A DNA stretch of 64,000 nucleotides from Erinaceus europaeus (Eukaryota; Chordata; Mammalia; Eulipotyphla; Erinaceidae): assembly GCF_950295315.1 (NCBI RefSeq), contig NW_026647180.1, positions 868,001 to 932,000 on the forward strand, in the 5' to 3' direction. Below the pieces are notes generated by a model that did no database searches, had not been told where the DNA came from, and worked only from the letters and a program-made list of their open reading frames with translations. This document shows, piece after piece, positions 1 through 7,397 of this stretch. The position numbers and the translations under genes were made by a program. Within the stretch, counting starts at the first letter, position 1. The number at the start of each line of letters is the position of its first letter.

Positions 1-50
1 TCTCCTGTCCTCTCCTCTCCTCTCCTGTCCGCTCCTCTCCTCTCTTCTCT
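1..50. repeat. Pentamer satellite, end of unit 0
   Basis: Only the last pentamers are in the window, ending TCTTCTCTCCTC as in all units. Confidence 0.9.
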
Positions 51-140
51 CCTCACTTCCGGGTGCCCTGATCACCAGCTCGAGCGCTTTTGACATTTCA
101 CCTGTGACAGCTGCCCACACCCCCCCTCCGCGTCCTTGAC
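1..140. repeat. Macrosatellite unit 0, 3' end only
   Basis: This is the last 140 bases of a unit whose remainder lies left of the window. It holds the end of the pentamer satellite (1-50), the ETS-like ACTTCCGGGT (55-64), and the C-rich stretch ending at the CRE-like TGACGTGA (137-144) used here as the unit junction. Its sequence matches the same part of the following units, so the array continues to the left. Confidence 0.95.
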
Positions 141-334
141 GTGACCCAGCTCACAGGCTCACCTGCTCACCCCACCCACACCCACACGCCCCACCACATT
201 CCCTGGATCAGCTCCTCTGCCCTATTCAGCCAAACTGCCCAGTTGGCAATGTATCTGTGCAGGCTTGACTGTCTTTATCATTCAAGGTTATATCTCCTTT
301 TGTACTTAGCTTGGTTGATTGTGGATGGATAGTT

Positions 335-402
335 GGATGGATGGATGGATGGATGGATGGATGGATGGATGGATGGAAGAATGGATGGATGGATGGAAGG
401 AT
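335..402. repeat. (TGGA)n microsatellite, unit 1
   Basis: A GGAT/TGGA tetranucleotide tract, split by AAGAA into a longer left block and a shorter right block. The left block varies in length between units, while the right block (ATGGATGGATGGATGGAAGG) looks constant. It recurs in every unit about 190 bases after the unit junction. Confidence 0.95.
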
Positions 403-645
403 CGAGTGATGCACGGGTTGATCGATTGGTTTTGTAGAGGCAGAGAGCCATCTAGGGGTACTTGAGACCTCTGGCATAAGAGCCCTAGTCTTCTGTCGAA
501 TGTAAAACATTAACACCTCAATAAATAAATGAATAAATGTATTAAATAAACTGGGTTAAAAAAAACGCGGTGTCTTTTTTAAGGATCATAATAAGGAAAG
601 CATTGTTCTGAGCAGCCCCTTGAAATATTGGGATATTTCATTTTG
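403..645. other. AT-rich segment with clustered poly(A) signals, unit 1
   Basis: No gene and no repeat family recognised. On the plus strand, overlapping and adjacent AATAAA motifs lie at 520-550, followed by GCGGTGTCTTTTTT (569-582), which resembles the GU/U-rich downstream element of a vertebrate polyadenylation site. It could end a plus-strand transcript started in the GC-rich island of the preceding unit. AT-rich DNA yields AATAAA by chance, so function is inferred only. Confidence 0.4.
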
Positions 646-701
646 CTTCTTCTTCTTCTTCTTCTTCTTCTTCTTCTTCTTCTTCATCTTCTTTTTTTTT
701 T
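646..701 (-). repeat. (CTT)n / (AAG)n tract, expanded SINE tail, unit 1
   Basis: A CTT run followed by CATCTTC and a T-rich stretch. Read on the minus strand it directly follows the 3' end of the SINE at 702-916, so it is best explained as that SINE's A-rich tail grown into an AAG microsatellite. Its length differs between units, and it is interrupted by TATTCT in unit 2, by TGTTCT in unit 6, and by a second CAT in units 8 and 9. Confidence 0.85.
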
Positions 702-916
702 CTTTGCTTTCTATTATCTTGATTTATTTTTTGGAATGGACAGTCAGGAATTGAGAGACAAGGGAGGGATAGAGATTTTGAGAACCAGAGAGATACCTGC
801 AGCACATCTGCACCACTTGTAAAGATTTCCCACTGCAGGTCGGAACCAGGGTCTTGAACCGAGGTCCTCCAACAGTTTAACATGAGTGCTTAACCAGGTG
901 AGGCACCACCTGCTAA
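702..916 (-). mobile_element. tRNA-derived SINE, type II, antisense, unit 1
   Basis: Read on the minus strand, the element starts with a tRNA-like head: an A-box-like TGCCTCACCTGG (905-894) and a B-box GGTTCAAGACC (860-850) that fits the consensus GGTTCRANNCC. Then follow a CCTGCAGTGGGAAA block and a CT-rich body, and it ends in AATAAATC plus the AAG tail. This order matches a SINE family I recall from hedgehogs. It is a fossil copy and not a tRNA gene: the head lacks a full cloverleaf. The 215-base body has the same length in all sixteen copies in the window. Confidence 0.8.
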
Positions 917-984
917 GCTTAATGTGACATTTTTTTTACCAATGAAAAGAAATTCTCTTGGCCTGGTAAGAAATAAATAAAATA
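917..984. other. AT-rich spacer between SINEs, unit 1
   Basis: Short AT-rich sequence with a T8 run and AATAAATAAAATATAAAT. Nothing recognisable in it. A T insertion here (AAATATTTAAATAAG) marks units 5, 6, 12, 13 and 15. Confidence 0.6.
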
Positions 985-1313
985 TAAATAAGTTAATAAA
1001 AGTGCTTTTACGTTTACACAGTGGAAACACACACTGGGACATATTCTTGTATATTACTTGTATTATTTATTTATTTATTTATTGCCACAAGGGGAACTTG
1101 CCATAGCGCAGTGCCAGTACCACTAATCCACTGCTCCCATGTTCCATTTTTTCCCCTTTCGCTGCCCTTGTGGCTTGAATATTGTGGTTATTAATAATAT
1201 TATTATTGTTGTTGTGATAGTTACTGTCCTTGCGGAGAACAGAGAAAAATGGAAAGAGGAGGTTAAAGAGAGATGGGGGAGAGAAAGATAGGCCCCCTGA
1301 AGATCTGCTTCAC
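985..1313 (-). mobile_element. Internal triplet copy A: flank plus head-less SINE, unit 1
   Basis: The left part (about 985-1063) is AT-rich flank with AAACACACACTGGGACATA. Then come (ATTT)n (1064-1082) and a SINE body of type I (1082-1313), read on the minus strand. The body has the CT-rich stretch, the CAACAATAATAATA run and a GGGCAGCGAAAGGGG block. The element stops at CTGCTTCACTA, where a full copy would go on into the tRNA-like head, so the head is missing. The ATTT tract varies between units. Confidence 0.75.
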
Positions 1314-1662
1314 TATATAAATAAAGCACATTTTCATTTGACTCGATAGAAACACAGAGACACGTATACATGTAGAATACCTGCATTTTTTATTTATGTA
1401 TTATTTATCTATTGATTGATTGATTGACTGATTGATTGCCTCCAGGGTTATTGTCAGGGCTAGGGGCCTGCACCACGAACCCACTGCTCCTGCAGACCAT
1501 GTTTTCCCCTTTGGCTGCCCTTGTTGCCTGAACTTTGTTGTGGTTATTATTATCGTTGTTGTTGCTGTCACTGTCCTTGCATAGGACAGAGAGAAAGGGA
1601 GAGAGGAGTGGAAACACGGAAGGGTGAGAGAAAGGTAGACCCCTGCAGGTCTGCTTCACTAG
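1314..1662 (-). mobile_element. Internal triplet copy B: flank plus head-less SINE, unit 1
   Basis: The flank (1314-1436) is homologous to those of copies A and C (AAACACAGAGACACGTATACATGTAGAATACCTG) and carries an ATTG/ATTT run. The type I SINE body (1437-1662) is again cut at CTGCTTCACTA, the same position as in copy A. A shared end point in two copies argues for duplication of one truncated insertion, not two separate insertions. Confidence 0.75.
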
Positions 1663-2110
1663 ATAAACAAAAAGCATGTACATTTATTTACAAAGTGGGT
1701 ACACCGACACATGTACACATGTATATTACCTGTATATTTTCTCTCTGAGTTTATATATATAATGTATGTATTTATTTATTGCATCCAGGGTCACTGCCAG
1801 TGCTCGATACATATACCTGGAATCCACTGCTGCTGCAGACCATTTATTCTCCTTTTGCTGCCCTTGTTGCTTTATCATTGTTGTGCTTCTTCTTATTGTT
1901 GTTGTTGTTACTGTCCTTACATAGGATAGAGAGAAAGGGATAGGGGAGGGGAAAGTCAGAGGGAGAAGTGACAGATAGAGCCCCTGAAGATCTGCTTCAC
2001 CCCCTGTAAAGCTACTCCCCTGCAGGTGGAGGTCTGGGGGCCATACCGCAGATCCTTCTGCCTGTCCCCTCGTTTCCTCCACCACCTCTTAACCCTCTGA
2101 CATTCCGCCC
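1663..2110 (-). mobile_element. Internal triplet copy C: flank plus full-length SINE type I, unit 1
   Basis: The flank (1663-1767, GGGTACACCGACACATGTACACATG) is homologous to A and B. The SINE (1768-2110), read on the minus strand, has the whole structure: a tRNA-like head starting GGGCGGAATGTCAGAGG near 2110, a decayed B box (GGTATGGCCC, where the family has GGTTCGAGCC), the CCTGCAGGGGAGTAGCTT block, a CT-rich body, CAACAACAACAATAAG and an AATAAATAAATA tail at 1768-1780. The family order matches hedgehog SINEs as I recall them. The decayed promoter box implies an old, inactive copy. Confidence 0.8.
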
Positions 2111-2413
2111 AACCTCCCTGGATTTCCTTTTGACAGCAATATGACCTGTCTATTTTTTGAATCCTCAATATCCTGAGGATCAGTCTTGGAAATAGTCTCA
2201 TGAGAAGCCACAGGGGGATCTCTGGAATCAGAGAGCGCCTGGAACAGCAGCTGGGGCTCTAGAGCCAGGGCATGGTCCATCTACCCATCCACCCTCCATG
2301 GAGTCCACCTGCCTGCATCTTGGTCCTGCTCCCTCCCAAAAAGATTTTTTTCCCTTGTTTCACTGAGAAACAGGCATCACATAGGAGAGTCAGGCAGTGG
2401 GAAACAAAAAGCC
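2111..2413. other. Unrecognised 300-bp segment, unit 1
   Basis: Mixed-composition sequence present in every unit with very few differences. I see no known repeat, no RNA gene and no credible coding frame. The GAATCCTCAATATCCTGAGG stretch and the A-rich AGGCAGTGGGAAACAAAAAG before the poly-T tract are the only notable strings. It may be what remains of the single-copy locus from which the array arose. Confidence 0.5.
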
Positions 2414-2537
2414 TTTTTTTTTTTTTTTTTTTTTCCCTACTGATGGACCAGCTTCTGGGAAGTACAGGTTTTGAACCTGAAAACGCTGTCTGCCTCTGCC
2501 TGTCTCTGAGTCCACTGGAGGAGCCACTGCCCCAGGC
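2414..2537 (-). mobile_element. Small tRNA-like SINE (type III) with poly-A tail, unit 1
   Basis: On the minus strand a body of about 100 bases starting GCCTGGGGCAGTGGCTCC has a perfect B-box match GGTTCAAAACC (2477-2467), a weak A-box-like TGGC...CAGTGG about 43 bases upstream, and a pure poly-A tail (21 A here; 17 to 34 among units). This is the form of a short tRNA-head SINE or a retroposed small RNA. The family is not recognised with certainty; a chance B box beside an old poly-A tail is possible. Confidence 0.5.
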
Positions 2538-3247
2538 AGACCTTGTGCTCAGAGTGGGGTGTTTTCCCCAGTCCTAGGCTTGCACAGCGCACTTGGGATT
2601 GGGTTGCCTGAGATCCAAATGTTACATTGTAGATTGTTTGCAGTTCCGGCTCCCCAGGACATTGGACAGACCCAACTGCTCTGGGGATACCCAGAGAAAA
2701 AGACTCTTCCCATCCTTAGTGCAAATGGAGTGGAGGGGGAGGGGAGAGATGTGCATGTGTGGGATACTCATGCCCAGGTGTGTGTGAGGGGCCCTGACAG
2801 GGGTTAGAAGGGGGTTGAGGGGCAGAAGGAGACTGTTTGGGGGGCAGGCTGCAGGCAGGGGAGCCCCTGAATAGGTGCAGGGCTGTGTGTGCCTGTGGTG
2901 GCAGGGCGTTAGGGCAGGTCCCCCTGCAGGATGGTGAAGATGGCAGCTGGGCTGTCCCAGGGCCCCCAGGGCTGGAGGGCAGCAGCAGGCTGGCAGGAAA
3001 GGAGGCAAACAGTAGATGACAGTTGGGGAGCTGGGGGACAGGGGGCAAGGGGAAAAGGGGGCATCCTTGCGGAGAAGGGGGAGGGGGCTGGACTGGAGAG
3101 TGGGTGGAGCTGGAGGCAGGCAGGTCCCAAGAATCAGGAACTGACAGGGCCAGATACCTGCACCCACCCACTGGATAGCAGCTGCAGCAGCCAGAGCAGC
3201 AGCCCTGGCTTGCCTAGGCCAAGGGCCCTGAGTGAGTCCCTCTAAGG
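2538..3247. other. G-rich segment without gene, unit 1
   Basis: Strand-asymmetric, G-rich on the plus strand: GTGGAGGGGGAGGGGAG (2731-2747), then a dense block of G runs at 3025-3088. AAGATGGCAGC (2937-2947) resembles a YY1 site, and GCCTGTGGTGGCAGGGCG (2891-2908) shares the GGTGGCAG half of the CTCF motif; both calls are weak. Proline-rich minus-strand frames run through here (up to 181 codons) and are judged non-coding. Confidence 0.5.
3025..3088 (+). other. G-quadruplex-prone block, unit 1
   Basis: Within 64 bases the plus strand has GGGG, GGGGG, GGGGG, GGGG, GGGG(G) and then GGGGGAGGGGG, all with short spacers. That meets the usual G3+N1-7 quadruplex pattern several times over, except for one longer spacer (CATCCTTGCGGAGAA). 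It is conserved in all units. Confidence 0.7.
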
Positions 3248-3975
3248 ATGAGGAAGGGTAGGGGGAGGGGTAGAGGCAGGGGGAGGAGGGCCGCTGTCAG
3301 CAGGCAACGGGTCTACAGGGGCCTCCACTATGGAGGCCTGTGTCCAGGTGGCTGCCCGCCAGATCCGGGGCAGCTCAGGGCTCCCAGGGCCCTGGGGGGT
3401 GTCTGTGGGTTGGGGGCTGTCAGTCAGTCAGTCTGTCTGTGTGTCAGTGCACTTGCTTGGACAGGGGCCTGGCGGCCCTTGGACCCCAGCCCTGGGCTGT
3501 CAGATGCCGGCCCCGCCCCCGGACACGCCCCCACCGTGCCCCTTGCCTCAGAGCCCTGCCCACCTGTGCTGGCTTTTGCCTGGGGCTCTGGCTCTCGTGG
3601 CTGGCCACCACCCCTCAGATCAAGTTCAGGGTGGGTGTCATGGCTGCTGCCACCACCACTGCCTCCCTAGGGGTCAACTGGGTGGGCGGGGTCCTCGTGG
3701 CCTAGCAACCTCTCGAGCCTTCTGTGATGTCCCCCCCCAGGATTCTGTGCGCATGCGCACTGGCACTGGGCAGCCCAACTGTCCTGCCACTATGTCAGGC
3801 GGCAGCAACTAGACCCCTGGACCCCGGCACAGAGGGACGGAAGAACGGGATGACAGCGCTTACCGACGACGGACCTCGGGGCTGGCAGCCAAGAGAGCAA
3901 AGGAGGAGGTGCGCCCAGGAGCCAGGGAGCCCGGGCTACAGCTACCTACATGCCTGCCTGCCTTGCTGGATGCAG
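3248..3975 (+). promoter_or_regulatory. GC-rich CpG island with promoter-type sites, unit 1
   Basis: GC-rich and comparatively rich in CpG. In order: a quadruplex-prone G run (3256-3290); a GTCA/GTCT/GTGT microsatellite (3418-3450); GC boxes CCCCGCCCCC (3511-3520), ACGCCCCCA (3525-3533) and TGGGCGGGG (3683-3691); the RFX-type half site CCTAGCAACC (3701-3710); a poly-C run (3731-3738); and a palindromic NRF1 site TGCGCATGCGCA (3748-3759). The island ends in GATGCAG|GTATGC (donor after 3975). This grouping is typical of TATA-less mammalian CpG promoters. Start site and activity are inferred; orientation rests on the splice-donor match. Confidence 0.5.
3748..3759 (+). promoter_or_regulatory. Palindromic NRF1 site, unit 1
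   Basis: TGCGCATGCGCA is a perfect match to the NRF1 consensus (YGCGCAYGCGCR). The site is intact in thirteen of the fifteen complete units; units 7 and 8 have GCGCATGTGC in its place. Confidence 0.7.
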
Positions 3976-4008
3976 GTATGCTAGCTCTGTCCAGGTGGGT
4001 TTCTCAGT

Positions 4009-4200
4009 TCCTCTCCTGTCCTCTCCTGTTCTCCCCTGTCCTCTCCTGTCCTCTCCTCTCCTGTCCTCTCCTCTCCTGTCCTCTCCTCTCCTGTCCTCTC
4101 CTGTCCTCTCCTCTCCTCTCCTGTCCTCTCCTCTCCTCTCCTGTCCTCTCCTCTCCTCTCCTCTCCTCTCCTGTCCGCTCCTCTCCTCTCTTCTCTCCTC
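4009..4200. repeat. TCCTC/TGTCC pentamer satellite, unit 1 (192 bp)
   Basis: A pyrimidine-rich array of TCTCC pentamers with interspersed TGTCC, TTCTCC and CCCC variants. The complementary strand is a purine-rich GGAGA/GGACA run. Unit 1 has a private CTCCCC (near 4031). Triplex (H-DNA) or GGA-type folding is plausible given the strand asymmetry. Confidence 0.95.
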
Positions 4201-4210
4201 ACTTCCGGGT
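4201..4210 (-). promoter_or_regulatory. ETS-family site after the satellite, unit 1
   Basis: ACTTCCGGGT is, on the minus strand, ACCCGGAAGT, a strong GABPA/ETS match. It is unchanged in every unit and in the fragment at 55-64. Confidence 0.55.
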
Positions 4211-4282
4211 GCCCTGATCACCAGCTCGAGCGCTTTTGACATTTCACCTGTGACAGCTGCCCACACCCCCCCTCCGCGTCCT

Positions 4283-4290
4283 TGACGTGA
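4283..4290 (+). promoter_or_regulatory. CRE-like site at the unit 1/2 junction
   Basis: TGACGTGA differs by one base from the CREB/ATF palindrome TGACGTCA. It is present at every unit junction. A single short motif, so weak evidence. Confidence 0.35.
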
Positions 4291-4786
4291 CCCAGCTCAC
4301 AGGCTCACCTGCTCACCCCACCCACACCCACACGCCCCACCACATTCCCTGGATCAGCTCCTCTACCCTATTCAGCCAAACTGCCCAGTTGGCAATGTAT
4401 CTGTGCAGGCTTGACTGTCTTTATCATTCAAGGTTATATCTCCTTTTGTACTTAGCTTGGTTGATTGTGGATGGATAGTTGGATGGATGGATGGATGGAT
4501 GGATGGATGGAAGAATGGATGGATGGATGGAAGGATCGAGTGATGCACGGGTTGATCGATTGGTTTTGTAGAGGCAGAGAGCCATCTAGGGGTACTTGAG
4601 ACCTCTGGCATAAGAGCCCTAGTCTTCTGTCGAATGTAAAACATTAACACCTCAATAAATAAATGAATAAATGTATTAAATAAACTGGGTTAAAAAAAAC
4701 GCGGTGTCTTTTTTAAGGATCATAATAAGGAAAGCATTGTTCTGAGCAGCCCCTTGAAATATTGGGATATTTCATTTTGCCTTCTT

Positions 4787-4817
<31 letters not shown>

Positions 4818-4838
4818 TTCTTCTTCTTCTTCTTTTTT

Positions 4839-5053
4839 CTTTGCTTTCTATTATCTTGATTTATTTTTTGGAATGGACAGTCAGGAATTGAGAGACAAGG
4901 GAGGGATAGAGATTTTGAGAACCAGAGAGATACCTGCAGCACATCTGCACCACTTGTAAAGATTTCCCACTGCAGGTCGGAACCAGGGTCTTGAACCGAG
5001 GTCCTCCAACAGTTTAACATGAGTGCTTAACCAGGTGAGGCACCACCTGCTAA
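4839..5053 (-). mobile_element. SINE type II, unit 2
   Basis: Its CTT tail tract is interrupted by TATTCT, and the T-rich stretch before the body is shorter (T6) than in other units. Confidence 0.8.
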
Positions 5054-5198
5054 GCTTAATGTGACATTTTTTTTAGCAATGAAAAGAAATTCTCTTGGCT
5101 AGGTAAGAAATAAATAAAATATAAATAAGTAAATAAAAGTGCTTTTACGTTTACACAGTGGAAACACACACTGGGACATATTCTTGTATATTACTTGT

Positions 5199-5230
<32 letters not shown>

Positions 5231-6247
5231 TTGCCACAAGGGGTACTTGCCATAGCGCAGTGCCAGTACCACTAATCCACTGCTCCCATGTTCCATTTTT
5301 TCCCCTTTCGCTGCCCTTGTGGCTTGAATATTGTGGTTATTAATAATATTATTATTGTTGTTGTGATAGTTACTGTCCTTGCGGAGAACAGAGAAAAATG
5401 GAAAGAGGAGGTTAAAGAGAGATGGGGGAGAGAAAGATAGGCCCCCTGAAGATCTGCTTCACTATATAAATAAAGCACATTTTCATTTGACTCGATAGAA
5501 ACACAGAGACACGTATACATGTAGAATACCTGCATTTTTTATTTATGTATTATTTATCTATTGACTGATTGATTGCCTCCAGGGTTATTGTCAGGGCTAG
5601 GGGCCTGCACCACGAACCCACTGCTCCTGCAGACCATGTTTTCCCCTTTGGCTGCCCTTGTTGCCTGAACTTTGTTGTGGTTATTATTATCGTTGTTGTT
5701 GCTGTTACTGTCCTTGCATAGGACAGAGAGAAAGGGAGAGAGGAGTGGAAACACGGAAGGGTGAGAGAAAGGTAGACCCCTGCAGGTCTGCTTCACTAGA
5801 TAAACAAAAAGCATGTACATTTATTTACAAAGTGGGTACACCGACACATGTACACATGTATATTACCTGTATATTTTCTCTCTGAGTTTATATATATAAT
5901 GTATGTATTTATTTATTGCATCCAGGGTCACTGCCAGTGCTCGATACATATACCTGGAATCCACTGCTGCTGCAGACCATTTATTCTCCTTTTGCTGCCC
6001 TTGTTGCTTTATCATTGTTGTGCTTCTTCTTATTGTTGTTGTTGTTACTGTCCTTACATAGGATAGAGAGAAAGGGATAGGGGAGGGGAAAGTCAGAGGG
6101 AGAAGTGACAGATAGAGCCCCTGAAGATCTGCTTCACCCCCTGTAAAGCTACTCCCCTGCAGGTGGAGGTCTGGGGGCCATACCGCAGATCCTTCTGCCT
6201 GTCCCCTCGTTTCCTCCACCACCTCTTAACCCTCTGACATTCCGCCC
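5231..6247 (-). mobile_element. SINE type I triplet, unit 2
   Basis: Bodies A, B (both head-less) and C (full). The ATTT tract before A is longer than in unit 1 (to 5230). The ATTG run before B is short (ATTGACTGATTG). Confidence 0.78.
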
Positions 6248-6546
6248 AACCTCCCTGGATTTCCTTTTGACAGCAATATGACCTGTCTATTTTTTGAATC
6301 CTCAATATCCTGAGGATCAGTCTTGGAAATAGTCTCATGAGAAGCCACAGGGGGATCTCTGGAATCAGAGAGCGCCTGGAACAGCAGCTGGGGCTCTAGA
6401 GCCAGGGCATGGTCCATCTACCCATCCACCCTCCATGGAGTCCACTGCCTGCATCTTGGTCCTGCTCCCTCCCAAAAAGATTTTTTTCCCTTGTTTCACT
6501 GAGAAACAGGCATCACATAGGAGAGTCAGGCAGTGGGAAACAAAAA

Positions 6547-6549
<3 letters not shown>

Positions 6550-6588
<39 letters not shown>

Positions 6589-6686
6589 ACTGATGGACCA
6601 GCTTCTGGGAAGTACAGGTTTTGAACCTGAAAACGCTCTCTGCCTCTGCCTGTCTCTGAGTCCACTGGAGGAGCCACTGCCCCAGG
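6550..6686 (-). mobile_element. SINE type III with longest poly-A tail, unit 2
   Basis: 34 T on the plus strand (6550-6583), then the same body of about 100 bases with the B-box GGTTCAAAACC (minus strand). The body reads AACGCTCTCTG where most right-hand units read AACGCTGTCTG. Confidence 0.5.
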
Positions 6687-7397
6687 CAGACCTTGTGCTC
6701 AGAGTGGGGTGTTTTCGCCAGTCCTAGGCTTGCACAGCGCACTTGGGATTGGGTTGCCTGAGATCCAAATGTTACATAGTAGATTGTTTGCAGTTCCGGC
6801 TCCCCAGGACATTGGACAGACCCAACTGCTCTGGGGATACCCAGAGAAAAAGACTCTTCCCATCCTTAGTGCAAATGGAGTGGAGGGGGAGGGGAGAGAT
6901 GTGCATGTGTGGGATACTCATGCCCAGGTGTGTGTGAGGGGCCCTGACAGGGGTTAGAAGGGGGTTGAGGGGCAGAAGGAGACTGTTTGGGGGGCAGGCT
7001 GCAGGCAGGGGAGCCCCTGAATAGGTGCAGGGCTGTGTGTGCCTGTGGTGGCAGGGCGTTAGGGCAGGTCCCCCTGCAGGATGGTGAAGATGGCAGCTGG
7101 GCTGTCCCAGGGCCCCCAGGGCTGGAGGGCAGCAGCAGGCTGGCAGGAAAGGAGGCAAACAGTAGATGACAGTTGGGGAGCTGGGGGACAGGGGGCAAGG
7201 GGAAAAGGGGGCATCCTTGCGGAGAAGGGGGAGGGGGCTGGACTGGAGAGTGGGTGGAGCTGGAGGCAGGCAGGTCCCAAGAATCAGGAACTGACAGGGC
7301 CAGATACCTGCACCCACCCACTGGATAGCAGCTGCAGCAGCCAGAGCAGCAGCCCTGGCTTGCCTAGGCCAAGGGCCCTGAGTGAGTCCCTCTGAGG

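Larger units (their letters stand above)
3976..4224 (+). other. Putative small intron spanning the pentamer satellite, unit 1
   Basis: A good 5' splice-site match (CAG|GTATGC) lies at 3975/3976. The pentamer satellite then supplies a pyrimidine-rich stretch of about 190 bases, and the first AG after it that is preceded by CACC (GATCACCAG, about 4216-4224) could be the acceptor. Vertebrate introns can be this short, but no transcript evidence is available and the G in each TGTCC unit weakens the tract. The same arrangement is present in every unit. Confidence 0.25.
141..4286. repeat. Macrosatellite unit 1 (4146 bp), reference unit
   Basis: First complete unit; the phase is set arbitrarily at the GTGACCCAGC after the CRE-like site. 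Its sub-elements are annotated one by one below. It carries several differences seen in no other unit: GGGGAACTTGCC near 1093 (others GGGGTACTTGCC), GGCCTGGTAAG near 960 (others GGCTAGGTAAG), TTTTCCCCAG near 2573 (others TTTTCGCCAG), TCTAAGGATG near 3241 (others TCTGAGGATG), and GATGACAGCGCTTACC near 3849. It keeps the longer ATTGATTGATTGATTGACTG run at about 1411-1430, shared with units 7-16. Confidence 0.97.

Noticed and set aside
702..916. tRNA gene
   Set aside because: The A- and B-box-like strings belong to the head of a SINE. There is no complete cloverleaf, and the element continues into a SINE body and tail.
2622..3167. A 181-codon minus-strand open frame repeated in all units
   Set aside because: Proline- and leucine-rich translation of the G-rich strand, with no recognisable domain or start context. 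It is open in every unit because the units are almost identical, and base changes in it show no codon bias that I can see.
3418..3450. GTCA/GTCT run as a regulatory element
   Set aside because: A short tetranucleotide microsatellite that is the same in all units; no factor site recognised in it.
3909..4285. Ser/Pro/Leu-rich and Arg/Glu/Gly-rich frames over the pentamer block
   Set aside because: Straight translations of the TCTCC pentamer in different frames and strands. Any pentamer repeat without stop codons is open in all its frames.
4372..4650. Ile-His-Pro-Ser repeat frame on the minus strand
   Set aside because: Translation of the (TGGA)n microsatellite; its length follows the microsatellite.
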